Below are positions 7,579 to 14,874 of a stretch of 51,921 nucleotides of DNA, piece by piece (position 1 is the first letter of the stretch; each line of letters begins with the position of its first letter). Made by a program: the position numbers and the translations under genes. The stretch spans positions 230 to 52,150 of the forward strand of contig JAPPGB010000146.1 of the NCBI GenBank assembly GCA_028821475.1, read 5' to 3'. Under the pieces are notes generated by a model. That model ran no database searches and was not told the DNA's origin. It worked only from the letters and a program-made list of their open reading frames with translations. The stretch is from Spirochaetaceae bacterium (GTDB lineage Bacteria > Spirochaetota > Spirochaetia > SZUA-6 > Bin103).

Positions 7579-8651
7579 CGTATCAAGCTCAGGAAGTGGT
7601 CGGCGTCGTCGCACTGCAGCGCGGCCTGCATCAGCGCCGCCGTAGAGATGGCCGGCGGTCTGGTCAGGTGCAGCGCCAGCGCGGCCGGTACCGGCACGCC
7701 CCGCGACGTCAACACCTGCCGCACGGCCTCCAGCCGCATCTCGGCCCTGGCCGCGGCACGTCCCTCGGCACGGCCCTCGGCATGGCCCTCGGCATGGCCC
7801 TCGGCATGGCCCTCGGCATGGCCCTCCGCATGGCCCTCCGCATGGCCCTCCGCATGGCCCTCCGCATGGCCCTCCGCATGGCCCTCCGCACGACTCTCGC
7901 GGCGCAAGGCGCTCAGCAGCGGGTCGTCATCCGGGCCGGTTCCCTGCACGGCTCCCAGCGTTCGCCCGATCCTGCGCAACGCGGCCATGGTGGCATACGA
8001 CACCTCGCGCTCGTTCAACGCCAAGTGGATCTCCTCCGCCGTCCAGCCCGGCAAGGCCCGGCTGCTCGCGGCGGTGCGGAAGCTGCCGTGCTCCAGCAGG
8101 TAGATCGTCAGGCCCGGGTGCAGGCCTACCGGGCGGCTCGGGGAGTACTGGTCGGGCACCTCGACCCACACCTCCGGGAAGCCCCACGATTCGTACAGCG
8201 ACAGCTTGCCGCGGCGCACGTCGGTGGTGTTGTCGACCTCCAGCACCACGTCCGGCAGCGTGTCGCTGCCCACTTCGATCCTGGCGCCCTCGGGCCGCGT
8301 GGTGCGCGGGTGCAGGTAGACACTCTGGTCGGCCTCCAGGATACGCCGCCACGCGCCGTGGGCGTCGCGCAGCAGCAGGTCGGAGGCGCCGAACGTTGCG
8401 ATGGGTGCGCCGCGCAGGTGGGCAATGGTACGGAGCAGCGCGGCCAGCACCTGCCCCGGCTGTTCGTGGTAGACGGAGACCGGATCGCACACCATGGCGG
8501 TCTCGGTGGCGGCGTCCCAGTACTCGATGCGGCGCTCGCAGTGTTCGATCTCGGCGCGCGTCATGGGCACCGGCCGGCACCCGGGAAACTCCAGCGGCGG
8601 TGCGTGATGCTCGGTGGACGGCCGGGCAGCGGTGGTCGGAGGTTCAGCCAT
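7563..8651 (-). CDS. Uma2-family (DUF820) putative nuclease with AEGH-repeat tail
   Basis: About 362 residues from ATG 8651 (MAEPPTTAARP); ATG 8663 is an alternative. The central part carries a PD-(D/E)XK-like nuclease core: LPDVVLEVDNTTD followed by RGKLSLYESWGFPEVWVEVPD, the usual Uma2 pattern of Asp, Glu and Lys/Arg. DUF820/Uma2 proteins are common in cyanobacteria and filamentous bacteria and their cellular role is poorly known. After the core comes an unusual repetitive segment, nine AEGH then two AEGR tetrapeptides, followed by a helical tail (AAARAEMRLEAVRQVL) and a last helical domain ending LSLIRRQQH. Similar Glu/Gly/Arg repeat tails occur in other restriction-like families such as Rpn. 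The gene stands alone on the minus strand. Confidence 0.82.
   Translation of the reverse strand: MAEPPTTAARPSTEHHAPPLEFPGCRPVPMTRAEIEHCERRIEYWDAATETAMVCDPVSVYHEQPGQVLAALLRTIAHLRGAPIATFGASDLLLRDAHGAWRRILEADQSVYLHPRTTRPEGARIEVGSDTLPDVVLEVDNTTDVRRGKLSLYESWGFPEVWVEVPDQYSPSRPVGLHPGLTIYLLEHGSFRTAASSRALPGWTAEEIHLALNEREVSYATMAALRRIGRTLGAVQGTGPDDDPLLSALRRESRAEGHAEGHAEGHAEGHAEGHAEGHAEGHAEGHAEGHAEGRAEGRAAARAEMRLEAVRQVLTSRGVPVPAALALHLTRPPAISTAALMQAALQCDDADHFLSLIRRQQH
7757..7888. repeat. 12-bp tandem array (11 units) coding for (AEGH/R)n
   Basis: Eleven contiguous 12-base units. Read on the plus strand, nine carry CATGG and two carry CACGG or CACGT. CATGGCCCTCGG units come first (from 7781) and CATGGCCCTCCG units follow (from about 7829), so the array seems to have grown by block duplication of two sub-variants. 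A change of one unit keeps the frame of the Uma2 gene and adds or removes one AEGH. Confidence 0.92.
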
Positions 8652-8791
8652 GGCACCGACCATACCATGGATCAGACCGATCATTCCACAACGGTTACAG
8701 TCGGGTGGGAAGGCAAGCGCCACCTGCATCGATTGTCGATGGCGATTCGTGTAGTGACACGGCCGGCGGGCATCCGCCACACTCGCTTGTC

Positions 8792-9634
8792 ATGATCAGG
8801 GCGATCGATACCCACGTGCACTTCTGGGAATTGGCCGGTTACCGCGGCTACGACGGCTGGTTCGCGGGGCGTGACTACCTGCGGCGCGACTACCTGCCGC
8901 ACCACCTGCGCCCGGAGCTGGCGGCGGTCGGCGCCGAGGGCGCGGTGATCGTGGGGGCGGCGCCCGACTCGCACCGCCACAACCTCCAGTGGGGCGCGCT
9001 GTGCGAGCGGCACGCCGACGTGCTCGGCCTGGTGGGCAGCTACGGCATCACCTCGCCGCGCCTCGGCGCGTGGCTGGACGACTACGCCGGCAAGCGGTGG
9101 TTTCTCGGTATCCGCAGCCAGCCGGCGCTGCCGCCGGAGCGGTGGGGCGAGGACGCGGACGCCGACCGCGGTGCGCGCGAGCTGCTGCGCCGCGGGCTGG
9201 TGCTGGACATCCTGGTGCAGCACCACTTGATTCCGGCGGTCGGGGTGTTCGCGCGGCGCCATCCGGACCTGCCCTTCGTGCTCAACCACTGCGGCCTGCC
9301 GCCGTTCCGGGACGGCGGCCTGGAGGTGTGGGAGCGGCACGTGCGCGCGCTGGCGGCGCTGCCCAACGTGGTGGTGAAGTACTCGTCGTTCTTCCTGCAC
9401 TGCCATCCGCGCTGCGACCCGGACGAGCTGCGCCGCGCCGCCGGGGTGCTGTTCGAGGCGTTCGGCATCGAGCGGCTGCTGTGGGGCAGCAACTGGCCGC
9501 CGGAATTGGTAGGCGGCAGTTACCGCGATGCGTTCGACACCATGATGGACGCCGCGCCGCCGCTGTCGGCGGACGAGCGCCGCCGGGTGCTCCGCGACAA
9601 CGCCATACGTGTGTACCAAATGCCGGTCGGGTAG
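8792..9634 (+). CDS. Amidohydrolase family 2 (COG3618-type) metal-dependent hydrolase
   Basis: 280 residues forming a predicted TIM-barrel hydrolase. The start ATG at 8792 leads directly into IRAIDTHVHFWE, whose H-x-H is the beta-1 metal site. Other landmarks are LDILVQHHLIPAV (beta-5), FVLNHCGLPPF with the beta-6 His, and LLWGSNWPPE near residue 225, in the place of the conserved beta-8 Asp (GSD/GSN in lactonase-like members). COG3618 members hydrolyse sugar lactones, dihydrocoumarin-like lactones or decarboxylate aromatic acids. The gene diverges from the Uma2 gene and converges on PhyH-2, so there is no operon context to narrow the substrate. Confidence 0.88.
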   Translation: MIRAIDTHVHFWELAGYRGYDGWFAGRDYLRRDYLPHHLRPELAAVGAEGAVIVGAAPDSHRHNLQWGALCERHADVLGLVGSYGITSPRLGAWLDDYAGKRWFLGIRSQPALPPERWGEDADADRGARELLRRGLVLDILVQHHLIPAVGVFARRHPDLPFVLNHCGLPPFRDGGLEVWERHVRALAALPNVVVKYSSFFLHCHPRCDPDELRRAAGVLFEAFGIERLLWGSNWPPELVGGSYRDAFDTMMDAAPPLSADERRRVLRDNAIRVYQMPVG

Positions 9635-9846
9635 CAACGCGGCGGCGCTGCCCCGGACGGCGCTTTCAGCCGGCGCGCTACGGCGCCGGCTCGCGGCGTG
9701 CGCCGTCCGACTCGTGGCATTGCCATCCGGCCACGCGCTTCGGCGCCGGCGCTCCGTCAGGCCGGCCTGAAGCCCGCGGTGCTTCCGATTTGAGCGCTTC
9801 GGTGCGCGGCGCGGCGCACGGTATCAGAAGCGCCGCGGCCCGGTAC

Positions 9847-10764
9847 TCAGCCGCGGAACTCGGGGGACGGCTCTCGCTCCACCACCTCGCGCTGGTAGCC
9901 TTCCCAGTAGTACTGGTAGCGGTCCGACTTCCAGCCGGCGTATACCTCCGGCCAGGTGAGCCGGCCCTGGTGCACGCCGAGGTTCTTTTCCATGATCTTG
10001 TCGGTCATCTTCTGGTAGCGGTAGTCGACCGACAGCCGGATGCGGTTGCCGGTCACGTTGGGCAGGCCCTGGTGCACGGTCTTGCTGTGGAAGAACAGCG
10101 TGTCGCCGCGCTCGAACGGACTGGTCACCCACTCGCCGTCGAGGCACTCGTCGTTCACGCCGAGGCCGCCGGCCCCCTGGCGCTCGTGCACCGGCAGGAT
10201 GCCGCGCCGGTGCGAGCCGCGCAGCACCGCCAGCCCGCCGAGGCCGATCGGGCACGCGCCGAGCGGTATCCACGCGGTCCACACCTCGGGCGTGCCCTGC
10301 ACGAGAACGAAGTCCTGGTGCGGCGGCGTGGTATGCTCCAGGGTGTTCGGGAACATCACCCGCACGATGGTGCTCGGCTGCGGCATGCCGCGTTCGCCGA
10401 GCAACGCCTCGGCCACCTCCAGCAGCGCCGGCTCGTGCGCCATGGTCTGGAACGACTCCAGCTTCTGGATGGCGTCGTAGATGGGGATGTACTCCGGCGT
10501 CCGGTTCAGCTTCGCTTCCTGGGTGGAGACGGCGTCCAGTGGGTCGGTGCCGTCGTCGAGCCAGCCGGCGCCGTCGAGGATCACCGCGATGTCCCGGCGC
10601 AGGCGCACGATCGGCTCGTCCGGCACCAGGGCGCGGATGAACAGGTAGCCGTCTTCCAGCGCGCGGGTGCGCAGGTCGCTCGGGCGGTCGAGGAGGTCGT
10701 TGCTTACCGTGAACGGCGTGCAGCGCCGCTGCTCGGCGCCGACCTGGACAGTAGCTGTGGCCAT
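9847..10764 (-). CDS. PhyH-family oxygenase 2
   Basis: 305 residues from ATG 10764 (MATATVQVGAEQ). The Fe(II) ligands are in PPHQDFVLVQG (His-x-Asp) and the distal His in FFHSKTVHQGLPNVTGNRIRLSVD, with the Arg of NRIRLS as likely 2-oxoglutarate contact. WTAWIPLGACPIGLGGLAVLRGSHRRG is the core double-stranded beta-helix segment found in PhyH enzymes. The C-terminal YYWEGYQREVVERE is specific to its subfamily. The substrate is unknown. It lies downstream of the winged-helix gene on the same strand, 121 bases after its stop, so readthrough from that operon is possible but it more likely has its own promoter. Confidence 0.9.
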   Translation of the reverse strand: MATATVQVGAEQRRCTPFTVSNDLLDRPSDLRTRALEDGYLFIRALVPDEPIVRLRRDIAVILDGAGWLDDGTDPLDAVSTQEAKLNRTPEYIPIYDAIQKLESFQTMAHEPALLEVAEALLGERGMPQPSTIVRVMFPNTLEHTTPPHQDFVLVQGTPEVWTAWIPLGACPIGLGGLAVLRGSHRRGILPVHERQGAGGLGVNDECLDGEWVTSPFERGDTLFFHSKTVHQGLPNVTGNRIRLSVDYRYQKMTDKIMEKNLGVHQGRLTWPEVYAGWKSDRYQYYWEGYQREVVEREPSPEFRG

Positions 10765-10885
10765 GCCCGGCAGGATACCCAAAGCGCCGCCGTGCACAAA
10801 CCCACCCCGGTGCCGGCCGAGCACGAGTAGAGTCGCAGCTCCATGACCGCTGTGTGGGCCTGTCCTCCTGACGCGACGGCCCGGC

Positions 10886-11209
10886 TCATCGGGCGCGGTC
10901 GATGAGCCGGGTCAGGTTCTCGATGTGCTGCGCGAGGTGCTGCTGGCCGGCGGCGGTAAGCTGGTACCAGGTGACCGGGCGCCGTTCGCGATAAGTCTTG
11001 TCGACCGCCAGGTAGCCGGCGTCCTCCAGCTTGCGCAGGTGGGTGCCGAGGCTGCCGTCCTTCTCCTCCAGCACTTCCTTCAGCCGGCGGAACGACATCG
11101 CGTCGTACTTGGACAGCAGCACGCAGATCGCCAGCCGGACGCGATGCTGAAGCAGGCCATTCAGCGCCGCCAGCTCGTCCAGGTTGGGGACGTCGGGATC
11201 AGCAGGCAT
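10886..11209 (-). CDS. Winged-helix transcriptional regulator (HTH_34/PadR-like)
   Basis: 107 residues. After LNGLLQHRVRLAICVLLSKYDAMSFRRLKEVLEE (helices 1-2) come the recognition helix GSLGTHLRKLEDAGYLAV and the wing KTYRERRPVTWYQLT, then a dimerisation helix AAGQQHLAQHIENLTRLID. This layout is that of the winged-helix DNA-binding domain often encoded beside a multi-pass membrane protein. The gene follows the membrane protein gene with a 44-base gap, so both are probably transcribed from the palindrome-bearing promoter at 11866-11907 and the protein likely represses its own operon. Start ATG at 11209 (MPADPDVPNLDELAAL). Confidence 0.88.
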   Translation of the reverse strand: MPADPDVPNLDELAALNGLLQHRVRLAICVLLSKYDAMSFRRLKEVLEEKDGSLGTHLRKLEDAGYLAVDKTYRERRPVTWYQLTAAGQQHLAQHIENLTRLIDRAR

Positions 11210-11253
11210 CGTCACTCCGCAGCGCCGCAGGCGGTTTCGGGGCGCGTGCCAGC

Positions 11254-11823
11254 CTAGCGGGCGGCATCTTGTGTCCGCGCTCCGAGGATCGCCTGCCAGA
11301 CGAGCGCAACCGCCACCAGGACGCCGGCCAGGGTCCATTGGTACCCCGGTACGAACAACGTCACCAGGTAGCACGCACCAAGCACCACGCCGATCGCCAG
11401 CATCCGGCGGTCCAGGTACAGGCCCGCATGAAAGTACGACAGGGCCAGCAGCAGCACCACGAGCGAACCGAATGCGGACCACGGCAGGTGCCCGGCCGCG
11501 ACCAGGGCGGCACCGAGCGCGCCGGCTGCCATGAATGCCAGCCAGTGCAATCCCCAGCGCGCGCCGATCCGCGCGCTTCCCTGTCCGGCGTTGCGGCCGG
11601 CGCGATAGCCGAGCAATGCGGAGATGACGAACCCGGCGGGGCCCGCCACCGCCCAGAACCGTCCTACCCAACGCCCGTCGTCCACGAAGTCCGCCAGCGC
11701 GAAGCCGCACAGGCCGATCACTGCCCACACCACGTAGATCGACGGAACTGTTGCGGCACCCGCCCTCTCGGCCGCGGCGCGCACGTACGCGATGTCTTCC
11801 CTGAGGTTGCCGGTAGTAGTCAT
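11254..11823 (-). CDS. Six-helix integral membrane protein, first gene of regulator operon
   Basis: 189 residues with about six hydrophobic spans: SIYVVWAVIGLCGFAL, FWAVAGPAGFVISALL, LHWLAFMAAGALGAALVAA, AFGSLVVLLLALSYFHAGL, LAIGVVLGACYLVTLFV and WTLAGVLVAVALVWQAIL. The N-terminal helix NLREDIAYVRAAAERAG is amphipathic and cytosolic. I cannot name a substrate or family beyond the common membrane protein that accompanies HTH_34 regulators. The start ATG at 11823 has an excellent GGGAGG ribosome-binding site six bases upstream. The winged-helix gene follows in the same operon, and the promoter region carries a perfect inverted repeat, so expression is probably tightly repressed. Confidence 0.85.
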   Translation of the reverse strand: MTTTGNLREDIAYVRAAAERAGAATVPSIYVVWAVIGLCGFALADFVDDGRWVGRFWAVAGPAGFVISALLGYRAGRNAGQGSARIGARWGLHWLAFMAAGALGAALVAAGHLPWSAFGSLVVLLLALSYFHAGLYLDRRMLAIGVVLGACYLVTLFVPGYQWTLAGVLVAVALVWQAILGARTQDAAR

Positions 11824-11865
11824 CTGTTCCTCCCGTGACTCTCGATCCGAGATAGCTCTCGAATA

Positions 11866-11907
11866 CCGTATACTCTGAAAATTAGAGTATACGGCCCGAG
11901 CTGTCAA
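11866..11907 (-). promoter_or_regulatory. Promoter with overlapping perfect palindromic operator
   Basis: On the minus strand TTGACA (11907-11902) is followed after 17 bases by TAATTT (11884-11879). Across the -10 lies a perfect inverted repeat, CCGTATACTCT (11866-11876), seven bases, AGAGTATACGG (11884-11894). The membrane protein gene begins 43 bases downstream of the palindrome. A dimeric winged-helix protein bound here would block RNA polymerase; the downstream HTH gene is the obvious candidate. Confidence 0.75.
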
Positions 11908-12011
11908 CCCCAAACCTGCGATTTCGCACGAGCCTTGTACGTGACTATGATTGGTAGGATCGTCTGGACCATGCCCTCGGGCGCGGGTCAGGGGCGAGGA
12001 GGGTAAGTGGT

Positions 12012-12866
12012 ATGAGCGATGTTTCGCGGGCGGCGGCGGTGCCGAGTCTGACGGAGGATATGGAGACGGCGCGGAGGGACCTCGCGGTGTGGGGCTACGC
12101 GATGATCGCGAACGCGCTGACGGCGGAGCAGGTGCGGGAGTGCCGGGAGCGGCTGCGGTCTCAGGCCGCGGCGGAGGAGGCGGCCGGGATCGGGCACTTC
12201 GACAACGGCGAGCTGAAGCTGAATCAGCGGGTGTGGAACCTGGTGAACAAGGGCGAGATGTTCCGCGACCTGCTGTTCCACCCGGTGCTGCGCGAGCTGT
12301 TGCCGGAGTTGCTGGGCAAGGACTACACCCTGTCGAGCCTCACGGCAAACATTGCCGCGCCGGGCGGGGAGCCGATGGCGCTGCACTCGGACCAGGGGTA
12401 CACGCCGCGCTCGCTGCCGATCCGGGTGGTGGTCAACACCGCCTGGATGCTGGAGGAGCACTCGGAAGCGAACGGCGGCACCCGGCTGGTGCCGGGCAGC
12501 CACCTGTGGCCGGAGCTGCCCGGGGACAAGCCGGAGGTGGAGAGCGTCGCGGCCACCGGGCCGGCGGGGACGATGGTGATGTTCGACGGGCGCCTGTGGC
12601 ACGGCACCGGCGCCAACCGCACCGCCCGCCGGCGGCACCTGCTGCTCGGCTACTTCTGCCGCCCGTGGATCCGCCCGCAGGAGAACTTCACCCTGTCGCT
12701 GCTCGACGAGTTGTACGAGGAGGCCTCGCCCGAGTTGCTCGGGCTGCTCGGCTTCCGGACCCACGCCACGCTCGGCAACGTGAACGGCGTGATCGTCCCC
12801 AACGGCGCCCTGATCGACCGGCGCCGGCAGGTAGGCCCGATGGAGGCAACCCCACCACCCGAGTAG
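12012..12866 (+). CDS. PhyH-family oxygenase 3
   Basis: 284 residues from an ATG preceded by GAGGAGGG. It starts with an amphipathic helix (ETARRDLAVWGYAMIANALTAEQVRECRERL), carries ALHSDQGYTPR with the metal-binding His-x-Asp, then NTAWMLEEHSEANGGTRLVPGSHLWPELP, the strand typical of the family, and LWHGTGANRTARRRHLLLGYF with the distal His and the 2-oxoglutarate-binding Arg. The tail RPQENFTLSLLDELYEEASPELLGLLGFR is a common ending in bacterial PhyH enzymes. The substrate is unknown; there is no operon partner, as the next gene reads in the opposite direction. Confidence 0.92.
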   Translation: MSDVSRAAAVPSLTEDMETARRDLAVWGYAMIANALTAEQVRECRERLRSQAAAEEAAGIGHFDNGELKLNQRVWNLVNKGEMFRDLLFHPVLRELLPELLGKDYTLSSLTANIAAPGGEPMALHSDQGYTPRSLPIRVVVNTAWMLEEHSEANGGTRLVPGSHLWPELPGDKPEVESVAATGPAGTMVMFDGRLWHGTGANRTARRRHLLLGYFCRPWIRPQENFTLSLLDELYEEASPELLGLLGFRTHATLGNVNGVIVPNGALIDRRRQVGPMEATPPPE

Positions 12867-12896
12867 CGCCATGCCCGTAGCGGGCGGCGGCGGTGG

Positions 12897-13280
12897 TCAG
12901 GGAAACACGATCCGTACCGTGTTCCTGGTGATCCGCGCGATGTATGGAGGGAGCCGGGTGCTCAATATCTGGCGAATGCGCGAATCATGCTTGCGCAGCA
13001 ACTGTGCTTGGTCTTGTCCCGAGATGTTGTTGTTCCGAAACGCGAAGTACCGGACTCGGTGATCCCTGACGGCCTGCAACTCGATATCCGCGTGACGAAC
13101 CCTGTTGTCCCCGCTCAGTACGACCCACCCATTGCTGCCCGCCAGAGCCAGCCACTTTGAATCGTCCTGCTCGCGGGCGGTGAAGTGATCGGAGTGAAGC
13201 TCGACTCCGTGGCCCAGAGCCCGCAAGGCTTCAGGAACGGTATACCTGCCCAGGCAGCGATCAACGAGAAAGGTGTAAAT
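12897..13280 (-). CDS. PIN-like toxin (VapC45-type), noncanonical start
   Basis: Predicted PIN-fold ribonuclease toxin of 127 residues if translation starts at the ATT codon at 13280 (IYTFLVDRCLGRYTVPEALRALG). The acidic residues expected of the fold are in LVDR, ARTEQDD-like AREQDDSKWLAL and VLSGDNRVRHAD. The frame contains no ATG, GTG or TTG between the in-frame stop upstream and the TTG at 13226, and that TTG start would remove the first catalytic Asp. So either AUU (13280) or AUA (13292, overlapping the antitoxin stop) is used, with coupling to the antitoxin gene that ends 8 bases upstream, or the toxin has been disarmed. Family call is good; start and activity are uncertain. Confidence 0.72.
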   Translation of the reverse strand: MYTFLVDRCLGRYTVPEALRALGHGVELHSDHFTAREQDDSKWLALAGSNGWVVLSGDNRVRHADIELQAVRDHRVRYFAFRNNNISGQDQAQLLRKHDSRIRQILSTRLPPYIARITRNTVRIVFP

Positions 13281-13288
13281 CGCTTGTC

Positions 13289-13984
13289 CTATGCCGCGGA
13301 AGGAACACCGCGAAGATCCTGCTCGAAACGGATAGCTTCTCGAATCTCTTCGCTAGGCATCTCATAGTCGCGAGCCAGGACATCTACCTCATCTCCGCCC
13401 CTGAGCCGCTGGTACAGTATCTCCGTCGGTATGCCGGTCCCGGCAAGACACGGCCTGCCGAACTGTACCGATGGATTGATTTCGATTGTCCGTGGCTCAG
13501 CCGACTCGATTTCGGCAGTGGGAAACGGGAACAGCTTGCGAGCCCCCCCCGCAGGGTGCCGTTCGATTCTCTGTAGAGCGGCCCTCAGCACCTCGTCGAG
13601 TATCGTTTGCTTTTCATAGTCGCTGACGTTGGTCAACAAGCCCGACACACGAGCAAACAACTCGTACCCGTCGGTGAGGATGTCTTGTTCTGCCAGGGGG
13701 TGTTTCGACTCCCAGACGGCAGATAGGATTTCGATAGCTATCCTGACCCGATAAAGCGTTACGCGGTGACGCTTCCGTATCGAGTTGAGCACGTGAAGCT
13801 CGACCAGATTGCGAAACGACAGCATCCGGCGCCTGGAGTCGTCCATTTGCAGCACTGGCTGGAACTGTCCCCAGCCGGTATTCATGCCAAGAAACCAAGC
13901 TCGAACGGTAGCTACGGGGGCCCGGACGTAGCGCGCCGCATCGGCGAACGTGTACGCACCGAGGGTGGACACTTCACGGGTCAC
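13289..13984 (-). CDS. DUF433-family antitoxin (VapB45-like), upstream of PIN toxin
   Basis: 231 residues from a GTG at 13984. The N-terminal part, AYTFADAARYVRAPVATVRAWFLG, is a MerR-like winged HTH that would bind the operon promoter; a helical middle domain follows (LVELHVLNSIRKRHRVTLYRVRIAIEIL). The C-terminal FGRPCLAGTGIPTEILYQRLRGGDEVDVLARDYEMPSEEIREAIRFE is a clear DUF433 domain, which neutralises PIN toxins in the VapBC45 arrangement. Antitoxin first, toxin second and the 8-base gap are typical of type II modules. The gene has lower GC than most of its neighbours, fitting a mobile module. Confidence 0.88.
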   Translation of the reverse strand: MTREVSTLGAYTFADAARYVRAPVATVRAWFLGMNTGWGQFQPVLQMDDSRRRMLSFRNLVELHVLNSIRKRHRVTLYRVRIAIEILSAVWESKHPLAEQDILTDGYELFARVSGLLTNVSDYEKQTILDEVLRAALQRIERHPAGGARKLFPFPTAEIESAEPRTIEINPSVQFGRPCLAGTGIPTEILYQRLRGGDEVDVLARDYEMPSEEIREAIRFEQDLRGVPSAA

Positions 13985-14127
13985 AGGCGGCGCCCTACGT
14001 CATTTCCGGTCATCGGAATTCGCCAACGGGCATCTGTTCCGTGGTGTCCGTGCGCTCCTACCATCGCTCCCACCCATGTTGCCGATCGTACTGCCGTCCG
14101 TCAGGCAGGTCAATTGACGAGGAGGCT

Positions 14128-14610
14128 TTACGTACTCGACTCCATCAGGTCCTGGAAGCGGGCGAAGCCGTGCGCCTCGTAGAATCGTCGGGCGTGGTAG
14201 TTGTCCGTGTACACGTGGAGTTCGATGCGCTCCGCCCCTCGTCGCGCGGCCTCGGCTCGGATCCTGTTGATCAGAAGCGCGCCGATCCCCCGCCGACGGT
14301 GCGTGCCGGCCACCGCCATCTGGTCGACCGTCAGCGACCGGCTGGCATACCGAAACGGATTCTCTGCTCTCACCAAGTCACACACCATCGCATACCCTAC
14401 GCAGACGCCTTCGAGGCGGGCCACGAGCAATTGCGCGCCGTCACGCGACAGGAGGAAGCGTAGTCCCTCCAGCGCCGCTGACCGCTCGAACGGCTTGAAC
14501 CAATCGGGTCGGCGCTGTCGGTGCTCTTCGTGGACCTCCCGAAGCAGCTCTACGATCATCGTAGGATCGTCCGTGGTTTCGATTGTCACGTTCATGGGCG
14601 ACATCGTCAT
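14128..14610 (-). CDS. GNAT-family N-acetyltransferase
   Basis: 160 residues. The acetyl-CoA-binding motif A is complete: LTVDQMAVAGTHRRRGIGALLINRIRAEAARRG, with R-R-x-G-I-G as the pyrophosphate loop. Motif B follows as IELHVYTDNYHARRFYEAHGFARFQDLM. The acceptor is unknown; this compact form commonly acetylates small amines, aminoglycosides or protein N-termini. I take ATG 14610 (MTMSPMNVTIE); ATG at 14604 or 14595 would also fit. The gene sits alone, downstream of the palindrome cluster at 14696-14764 and convergent with nothing close. Confidence 0.9.
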   Translation of the reverse strand: MTMSPMNVTIETTDDPTMIVELLREVHEEHRQRRPDWFKPFERSAALEGLRFLLSRDGAQLLVARLEGVCVGYAMVCDLVRAENPFRYASRSLTVDQMAVAGTHRRRGIGALLINRIRAEAARRGAERIELHVYTDNYHARRFYEAHGFARFQDLMESST

Positions 14611-14695
14611 GCGGTCACCACTATAAGGTTGCCGCACCGCTGTGGCGGATTACGGGAGCGACGACCGGAGTTGCATCAGACGCACAGGAAAGAAA

Positions 14696-14764
14696 CGGGC
14701 CCCAACGGGGCCCGCGTTCAATTGACCCCAACGGGGCCGCACGCAAAACGCCCCAACGGGGCGT
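14696..14764. repeat. Three CCCCAACGGGG palindromes spaced 25-26 bp
   Basis: CCCCAACGGGG occurs at 14700-14710, 14726-14736 and 14751-14761. Flanking bases extend the pairing in the first (CGGGCCCC-AAC-GGGGCCCG, 14696-14714) and third (ACGCCCC-AAC-GGGGCGT, 14748-14764). Three identical cores in near-regular phase lie between the 3' end of the molybdenum hydroxylase gene (14875) and the start of the GNAT gene (14610), both on the minus strand. A terminator stack or a REP-like unit are the two simplest readings. Confidence 0.8.
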
Positions 14765-14874
14765 AACGCAACGGTGATGCGTCCAACGTACTCTGTCAAC
14801 TCACGTCTGGCAATTCCAGCAATTCGTGGGCCATGGCTGCAAGCGTCCACCGGGGACAACCCCGGAGGGCCGGG

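Noticed and set aside
7757-7888. CRISPR array
   Set aside because: The repeats are 12 bp, contiguous, without spacers, and lie in frame within a gene.
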